A stretch of DNA of 64,000 nt from Albugo candida (Eukaryota; Oomycota; Peronosporomycetes; Albuginales; Albuginaceae). Position numbers and translations under genes: made by a program. Positions 57,407 through 64,000 of the stretch are shown here, piece by piece. A model generated the notes under the pieces. It had not been told where the DNA came from. It made no database searches and worked only from the letters and a program-made list of their open reading frames with translations. Where the stretch lies: positions 62,001 to 126,000 of the forward strand of contig CAJNAR010000164.1 of NCBI GenBank assembly GCA_905220665.1, given 5' to 3'. Position 1 is the first letter of the stretch. Every line of letters starts with the position of its first letter.

Positions 57407-58855
57407 ATGCTTTGGCCCCTTTGGCTCTTGCTGCCAACATTTGTTCTTTATGTGTGGAAAAAAAGGAATGAGTACTCGCGTCGTAGATACTGTAGCGCAT
57501 TGGGAAGTAGTGAGACTAAGGATAGCTCAACCAAGCGCACAGTGACAGTCGGAATCTTTCATCCGTACGCTGACGGCGGCGGTGGAGGGGAACGTGTGCT
57601 ATATTGCGCTCTAGTATCGCTAATTGAGCATTTCTCAGTAAAACGACCGCATCAACATCTTCGAATCGTTCTATTCATGGGCGATGATGTAAGTAAACGT
57701 GAGCTGATCCAGAAAGCGGCTCTACAATTCAATTTACCGCAACTGACCAAAGTCGAGCAACACTTACATCTCGTGATGCTGAAAAATCGTGAGCTATTAG
57801 AGCCTTCAAGATACCCTCGATTTACTCTGTTTTGGCAGAGCGTAGCTCATGTTCGCGTCGCCCATCATGCTTTTCACCAAGGCGAACGCACAGGATACTT
57901 TCCGCAGTATTGGATCGATACAACAGGATGCCCATTCTCGTACCCGGTTGCAAAATACTTTTCCGGGTGCAAAGTGATCGCATACGTTCATTACCCCATG
58001 ATTTCGAGTGATATGACTCAACGAGTGCGTTATAGAACCGCAGACTTCAATAATGATGCAATCATTGCTAACTCATCGCTTCGATCGAAGTGCAAGTACA
58101 TTTATTATCAACTGTTTTCTGGGATTTATTATATCGCTGGCTGCTTTACTGACCGGGTTATGGTCAACTCAACGTGGACATACGAGCATATCCGCCACAT
58201 GTGGCGGATTGAAGCAGATATTGTTTATCCACCCTGTGGCGATATGTCAAACAGTACCGATATTAACACAGAAAGAAAACCTTGGATACTATCTATCTCA
58301 CAATTCCGACCTGAAAAGAATCAGCTTCTTCAATTGCAGGCGATGCATTGGCTGCTACAGAATTACAAAGACGAATTCGATCAATCTTTTCCGATGATGA
58401 AGTTAGTTTTGCTTGGGAGTTGTCGTAACGAGGACGATGCAAAGAGAGTCGATTGGCTTAGAGAAAAAGCTAAAGAATATGGAATCGCAGATAATGTGGC
58501 CTTTGTCGTAAATGCGAGTTTTCAACAGCTGACGGATTATTTACAAATGTGTACGGTGGGCATTCACACTATGTGTAAGGAGCATTTCGGCATTGGTATT
58601 GTTGAAATGATGGCAGCTGGATTGATTGTAGTCGCCCATAACTCAGGTGGACCAGCTTCAGACATTATTCAAGAAGGAACCGGTTATCTAGCAGATACTG
58701 TTGAGGAATACGGTCAACACATTTACAATATCCTGAAGACACCACCGCTAAAACTTGTGAAGATGCAGCAAGTCAGCGCAGCTTCAGTGAGACGTCGCTT
58801 TTCTGATGCACAATTTTGTCGAAAATTATCGGGTGTGTGGGATAGTATCATGTAG
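57407..58855 (+). CDS. ALG11: GDP-Man:Man3GlcNAc2-PP-Dol alpha-1,2-mannosyltransferase
   Basis: A single exon of 482 residues, starting MLWPLWLLLPTFVLYVW, the N-terminal ER anchor. Diagnostic motifs are VGIFHPYADGGGGGERVLY (glycine-rich donor loop), YPFSYPVAKYF-type segment TTGCPFSYPVAKYF, IAYVHYPMIS, and the GT4 nucleotide-sugar motif HTMCKEHFGIGIVEMMAAGL with VAHNSGGPASDII (EX7E pattern). ALG11 adds the fourth and fifth mannoses to the lipid-linked oligosaccharide on the cytosolic ER face for N-glycosylation. An in-frame GTG-led extension to 57380 has no ATG, so the 57407 start is used. Confidence 0.95.
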   Translation: MLWPLWLLLPTFVLYVWKKRNEYSRRRYCSALGSSETKDSSTKRTVTVGIFHPYADGGGGGERVLYCALVSLIEHFSVKRPHQHLRIVLFMGDDVSKRELIQKAALQFNLPQLTKVEQHLHLVMLKNRELLEPSRYPRFTLFWQSVAHVRVAHHAFHQGERTGYFPQYWIDTTGCPFSYPVAKYFSGCKVIAYVHYPMISSDMTQRVRYRTADFNNDAIIANSSLRSKCKYIYYQLFSGIYYIAGCFTDRVMVNSTWTYEHIRHMWRIEADIVYPPCGDMSNSTDINTERKPWILSISQFRPEKNQLLQLQAMHWLLQNYKDEFDQSFPMMKLVLLGSCRNEDDAKRVDWLREKAKEYGIADNVAFVVNASFQQLTDYLQMCTVGIHTMCKEHFGIGIVEMMAAGLIVVAHNSGGPASDIIQEGTGYLADTVEEYGQHIYNILKTPPLKLVKMQQVSAASVRRRFSDAQFCRKLSGVWDSIM

Positions 58856-61252
58856 TCCTTTGAAAGCTCATAAACACTTGGAAAGGTTTTCGAAGCGTGC
58901 AATAAAGCGAGTATTCAAGACAACCAGTTTCATTTCGAAGCAAACATTCTGATTAGATGTTTTCTGAAGGGGTTATGTATGCCAAAGTTAAGAAGAGTGG
59001 CAGCGTCTTCTTACGCGGAAAACTATTGCAGCAGTATGCAGCATTAGAAGAAACTGGAGAGTGTTGTGATTGTGAGCCATTTCAAAGATTCTACTCCGAA
59101 TCGTATGTTTCATGCTCGTACTGCTGGCTTTATCGATAAAGCCTGATTCGAGATCTTCGAGATGAGTATTCTCGATACTTGTAATGACATGTGTAAAATA
59201 TAAGCGTGGGATCTTTCGATTAGCGCATACCCGCTTATCGATTTCGAGGCCTAACTGACTAGATTTCGAGAAAAAGACAGGGAGTTAATCTCCAGTACAC
59301 TAATTTCATTCAGCATTTAATCTTTCCCGATTTTTAATCGAATTTTATGTGAAAGCCGTACCCATATCCGTCCTTGAACTGGATCACGTGATCCTTGAAG
59401 TAGGTGATCATTTCATCGGTGAGTGTACGAATGAATGCTATCGAACTATTGCCTCAATTTCGTGCTTCTGGCTTCGTAACGTCATGGTGATGCTTGTATT
59501 TTCTATCAAACTCACTACGAAATGACTGGTTTGAGAGTGTTAGGTACTGTATATGCCAGGAATCAGTACATACACTGTACCGCCCAACAAAGATTACAAA
59601 GGCTTGTGCGGGCGGTAGAAGACCAATAATTGGTCAAAGCTATGCAATCATCAAGTAATCCGTACGTCCAATAATTAGCGCTTGGCGTGATAAGGTGCAA
59701 AAGCTCTTCACTCGGTTAAGCACGGTTAATCCTACCCAGTACAGTCAGAAATATGGTGCTACATGATGGGGCCAAGCACTCGAGCGCATACACCGCAAAC
59801 AAATGATTCGACTCGGAAGTGATGACGAAGACTAATCGGGTGGAAATATATATTCGCTGACTTCACCATAATTGGCGTCCTGAGTAGGGCACTTGTGCGA
59901 ACAGCGCCATCCAAAAAGCCCCTATTACATTAAATAATCACCAACTTGGATAACGGATTCGATGTAACAAGCGTCAGTATAGGGACCCAGGAAGTTCAAT
60001 ATAGTGCACAAGTCACACAAAGTGCAATTATTTGTGGATCAAGTTCGACAAGCTGGTACGACTAGAATACTTCGTGCTGGCGACAATTGTACCAATCACG
60101 AGGAATTCAAAGAAATCAATGAAGTACGCACACACAAGGCATCGAATGGATAGTCTTGAAGCGACATCGTGAGCACACTAAATGAACGATAAAAAGAATG
60201 AAGCGATATGATAGCCCGAATGGACAAAGTGATCGGACAAGTATGATATGCTCGTAAAAACTTGATTTGCTGCTGTTCTTGTGTGGGCCAGCCTCAGAGG
60301 TCAGGATAGCGTGAAGAGCGGGGTTTTAGTGTGTGCTAGTAACTGCATCGGAAGAAACTTCAAACGGAGATAGTGTTCACAAAAAAGCTTATATTGGAAG
60401 TAGTGAAAGAGCATGTCCGAGATACGTTTATCTATGTGATGGTGCGCCTCCACGCATGGCGGATATATATTCGCCCAATCTGAACAGCATGATATGAAGA
60501 GAAGCTGGTAGTACATCAGAAATTTCTCTCGAATCGGTGAATGCTACACGTTAGTTCTGACTCACGACACATCGAGGGCAAAAGAGTAGACTGGCTTTTA
60601 AAAAATTCACTTCTTGTAGTGTAATATCAATACTTTCATCCTTGTCTAGTCCATCAGGAAAAGCACTCGAGCAAAATCAAACGAGTTAAATGCCAGGTAG
60701 ACCGACTAGCGATCATGTAATGTGAGCTGCAGAAATAAATATTTGACGAATCATGGCTGCTTAGGGGCTCGCATCTTGCATACGGATGCCCAAAGGTGTC
60801 TTTGATGTCATCTAACAAGACTTCTATCGGATATGTAGTTGCAATTAGGCTGCGGTTAGTGGAGCATCAGAAACACATTTTTGTCCGTATATTGCCGATA
60901 GCTGTAATTCATTGCACTAATGTACCTCCACTGGCACTACAATAATCTGTGGGAGTAACGATTTGCTAGTTGCAATTTTCAAATGGTGTCCAACTTGACT
61001 AGATTCCGTTACTTACAAATGAAAAAGGAAATTTTACAGAGGACTGACGTGGGTAATCTCTCGCTTATGTTTGTGCATCATTTACCTCTATGGCCAGCCA
61101 TCCCATCTTAGTAGTTTATAAAAGAATATTCGAATTAGAGGGTAATTGGGACAAAGAGACAATTTTTGAAACGTATACGTATGCATTAGAGAAGAGTTAC
61201 AATTGTTGGATACACAAGCTTCCTAACACGCTCACACATCGACAGGAATTCA
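58856..61252. other. Gene-poor stretch
   Basis: No intact gene is recognised. Short frames (58957-59139, 61090-61275 plus; 60301-60516 minus) have no domain, no signal peptide and no splice partners. A possible retroelement relic lies near 59990-60150 and is listed separately. Confidence 0.45.
59990..60150 (+). mobile_element. Possible Ty1/copia integrase relic
   Basis: A short open segment reads FVDQVRQAGTTRILRAGDN followed by CTNHEEFKEIN. This resembles the copia integrase core around the D-N-G-x-E-F motif, with the glycine replaced and stops on both sides. No LTR, protease or reverse transcriptase was seen nearby. It could be chance. Confidence 0.2.
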
Positions 61253-61753
61253 CTATTCTGCGGGACATTGAGTGAAGAAGAAGATTGCCAGTAAAACAAG
61301 AAAGTATTGTTCGTCACTTAGGTTTTCAAACGCTAAAGAGATCATAGCTTTAAATGCCGGATACTTCGTTTTGATCGACCGCTCCATTGTTTCCGTATAA
61401 CTTTCTCTCTCTTGGTCTTGGTAAGCTGGATAGATCGTGTGGAGCTGAATACCAACACTAATATCCACATGGAGGAGACCAAGAGCTTCTACCTCGAGAT
61501 GTAGCCCAATACTCTGCAGAATTGATATAATGGTTCCATGAAACATCATGTCACATTGACATGTTGATTGTTTCGTTGGTTTCTGCAGCCACGACTCACA
61601 ATCAATCTGAGAAGGCATTGAGGGGCAGGTCGCTTTTTTCCCCCAGGGTAGCTCAACATCTATTTCTATAGAAGTAAGTGAGCGTATTGAGTTGCTGGCG
61701 TTCGCAGTGGTGAGAAGGAGTGCTCCAGCGACGATGAATGCGGTAAGGACCAT
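61253..61753 (-). CDS. Small secreted protein, related to 36590-37111
   Basis: A single exon of 166 residues. The N-terminus VLTAFIVAGALLLTTANAS is a clear signal peptide. The mature part has six cysteines clustered in the first half (TCPSMPSQIDCESW, STCQCDMMF) plus one in the terminal FFFTQCPAE. The C-terminal pattern (TKYP, then SDEQYFLVLLAIFFFTQCP) parallels the other secreted protein. No RxLR, LFLAK or CHxC motif is seen. The protein probably acts outside the cell. It stands alone in gene-poor sequence, as oomycete effector candidates often do, but an effector role is inference. Confidence 0.7.
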   Translation of the reverse strand: MVLTAFIVAGALLLTTANASNSIRSLTSIEIDVELPWGKKATCPSMPSQIDCESWLQKPTKQSTCQCDMMFHGTIISILQSIGLHLEVEALGLLHVDISVGIQLHTIYPAYQDQERESYTETMERSIKTKYPAFKAMISLAFENLSDEQYFLVLLAIFFFTQCPAE

Positions 61754-64000
61754 TGTTGGAGTTGTGTGAGTGGATATTGGATAATGAAAAGAATTAAAGA
61801 AACGTTAATCGAGTATAGTACAGGGCAATTGCGCCATCCATTGCATCAACAGCTGTTCATTGCGCTTCCATGGAGAGTTGAAGCTGAACCTATCTCGCTT
61901 GCATAGGGAGCCAAAAGTACTAGGTTCGATATCTATTATCATTTGAAGCATTATCTTGCCCGCTTGTAAAATAAAAGATCTCTATACCACCCGCCCATCA
62001 TTTAAGTAGATAGGCAATTCTCTAATCCATAGAAGTGAAGGAGAATTCCGCCCAATAATGTGCGTACCATTACATTTTAGATAGTAGGCGAATATTGACC
62101 CAGGTAGCTTGATTTTGATACTTGTTGGAATTATAGCAATAGCAAAGATAGAAACGTGATTAAGGCAACTCTTCGAGTTGGGGGGATAACATTCATTTTA
62201 CCCAGTCCGAACCCGTTATAGAGCAGCACGCATGTAATGCATGAAAACCTTGCGCATTGAATGTTGATTGTATCTTGGACTTTCTCACTTATAATACATA
62301 GGCTAGCCTAGCTCCTAATCCCCATCTGAGTCAAAGTCCTAGATTTACTACATTAGTCTATTTAGCTTTGATTGGTATATAATCCAGATGTTACAAACTC
62401 AGTGTGATGCGAATTGCATCGTTTCTCGCTGTCGGACCGATACAAATGATATAGATCACCATCATAAAAATGCTTGTATATGTGTATCTGAATATCTGTC
62501 TTTGGCGGCGGCACGAGTCCTGCTCCAGATCTTTGTTGTTCTCCGTTTTCATCTCGTTCAACCTAAAAAGAAGCGCGTAATGCCAATGACCTTCGGATTG
62601 TCTTTTTTCTTCTGCATTGTTCATTTTTCTATAAAAGTCGGAATATTTTACACCACACTCTTGCATGACTATTTTCTAGTGACTTGATCAGATTTTTATA
62701 GGTAGATGTCGCTTACGGCAACTTCATATTAGCTCGGTATCGCTTCTACGGGCTCCTTTTCGTAGTAATGATTGGTCAAGTGATTTGCATGGTCCGAAGC
62801 GAGCCGAATTACATGTATAGCTGCCTTCAGTTAGGAAATCGTGCCTAGTGGTCTTCATGTTGTACCGTACGGTGGATAGTATGATAGCCTGCTCATCTGT
62901 TGATGTGACTATCGCAGTGCTAACCGCTTTTCAGAAATAACGGACTGGATCGAATCATATCACCTGATTGGCATTCATCACTTATCGGCGAATTCGACGA
63001 TCTGCATCATGATTATTGTATCTTAATTATTGTCGGCATCGGAATCACGATGCTAAAACTACAATTTTTTTATAAAATGAGCTACCCCAGCGCGTTTTGC
63101 ATCTTCAGTCTGTCCACGAATCCCTTATCCAGATAAGCCAGAAACGTATGACGAAATTTTTTCTTTCTAACGCTTAAGCCAGCACTCGCATTTCTTGACT
63201 GTTGGTGATTGATTGTAAAAGAAGGGTATTTTGTACAGATGTGGGGCAGATGTGCACAGCATACGTTGATCATTTCGCGATATTGAACCAGTACCTGCAG
63301 CTTCGACCACCATATATATTCGACATGTATGTATACGGTGAAGCATGGACCAAGCCGACACTAGCATTATTCCTGTTCAGACACGACTAGTTTCTTTGGC
63401 CTGACACATTTGGACTTCTACTCTCACCAGCTTCCAGCAAATGACTTGTATTATACAAAGTACACGATGAGCTATGATTATGCTGCATAAAGTTGAGCAT
63501 GAGATCCCGGAATAGTCATTCGAATTTTGTGATTGCATGGGCTCCGTGAAGATATATACCAGGTCACTTTCAATAAACCCTTTCACAAATATCGTAGTCA
63601 TCCTAATGCTTTACGACATTCTCCAATTCCTTCACACAATCTTCCATACTGATCACTAATCATCGCTGTAGATGTTGGAGCCGAGCATTCCAAATATATG
63701 CACTTACTGGACTTGATTGTTCTTTCTAATGTTCTGGTACATTTTGCATATTGCACTTGGTTCATTCTATTATGAAAACATTTTCTTTCAGCACTGTATA
63801 TCGGACATGAATCGCTAAGCTAGAACAGAATCATGCAGTGCTTTCTATATCCGAGGAGGCCTTCAATTTGACAACAGCACTAAAGGTGCCAATAATGAAT
63901 GTTTGAATTTCATCTCATCATCCGGAATCCAAATAGCGCCTGATTTGACCGCTAAAGCAGGAGGAACATCTGTCTACAAAAAGATACATGTGGCCCTGTC
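61754..64000. other. Gene-poor right end
   Basis: No gene, tRNA, rRNA or clear repeat is recognised in about 2.2 kb. Frames at 62388-62687 (plus) and 63377-63601 (minus) are short and of low coding quality. The last 150 bases could be the edge of a gene outside the window. Confidence 0.4.

Noticed and set aside
58957..59139. 60-codon frame after ALG11
   Set aside because: Short, no domain and no neighbours in phase; about what is expected by chance.
61090..61275. 61-codon frame opposite the end of the secreted-protein gene
   Set aside because: It overlaps the 3' end of a better-supported gene and lacks a signal peptide or domain.
62388..62687. Overlapping plus and minus frames of about 95 codons
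   Set aside because: Low-quality composition on both strands, with no splice partners or motif.
1..64000. CRISPR arrays, tRNA or rRNA genes, bacterial operons
   Set aside because: No regular repeats, cloverleaf-type sequences or rRNA motifs were recognised, and gene structure is eukaryotic throughout.

Overview
This is a stretch of nuclear DNA from a eukaryote, most likely an oomycete of the Albugo (white rust) type. The evidence is about 45 short introns resolved by reading frame, nearly all 46-69 bp, with GTACGT/GTAAGT-like donors and frequent CTAAC/CTGAT branch sites. Genes lie tens of bases apart on both strands, and the protein set is typical of stramenopiles: a myosin ending in a WW domain, a CNB-domain protein, a membrane-anchored tandem-FHA protein and small secreted proteins. 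The oomycete label is inference from these traits. No bacterial, organellar, CRISPR or tRNA feature was found.

Layout. 0.6-11 kb: an unknown CxxC protein, the diflavin reductase NDOR1, an RS-rich splicing-type protein, Mediator subunit MED11, a kinesin split into more than a dozen exons, and mitochondrial ferredoxin reductase FDXR. 11-22 kb: WW-domain myosin, succinate-semialdehyde dehydrogenase, RNA polymerase III subunit RPC4, a 60-residue DASH/Hsk3-like protein, a ceramide-synthase (TLC) protein and nucleoporin NUP43. 22-29.5 kb: a CUE-domain protein, a Sac1-type phosphoinositide phosphatase, several small unknown multi-exon genes, a short-chain dehydrogenase and a NAA50-like acetyltransferase. 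29.5-42 kb: histone chaperone HIRA, a decayed coiled-coil pseudogene, an unknown coiled-coil protein, a small secreted protein, a two-CNBD protein and ribosomal protein uS8 (RPS15A). 42-59 kb: a 3,896-residue VPS13 lipid-transfer protein, a class V PLP enzyme, a transmembrane tandem-FHA protein and the mannosyltransferase ALG11. 59-64 kb is gene-poor and holds one further secreted protein and a possible retroelement relic.

Most genes are unrelated housekeeping functions packed together, many as head-to-head pairs with 30-140 bp between start codons. Apparent frameshifts are introns: re-joining exons restores family-typical proteins, and summed exon lengths divide by three in every gene whose exons were all placed. 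The less expected items are the two secreted proteins sharing a C-terminal motif at both edges of gene-sparse stretches, the unknown conserved genes, and the decayed coiled-coil gene.
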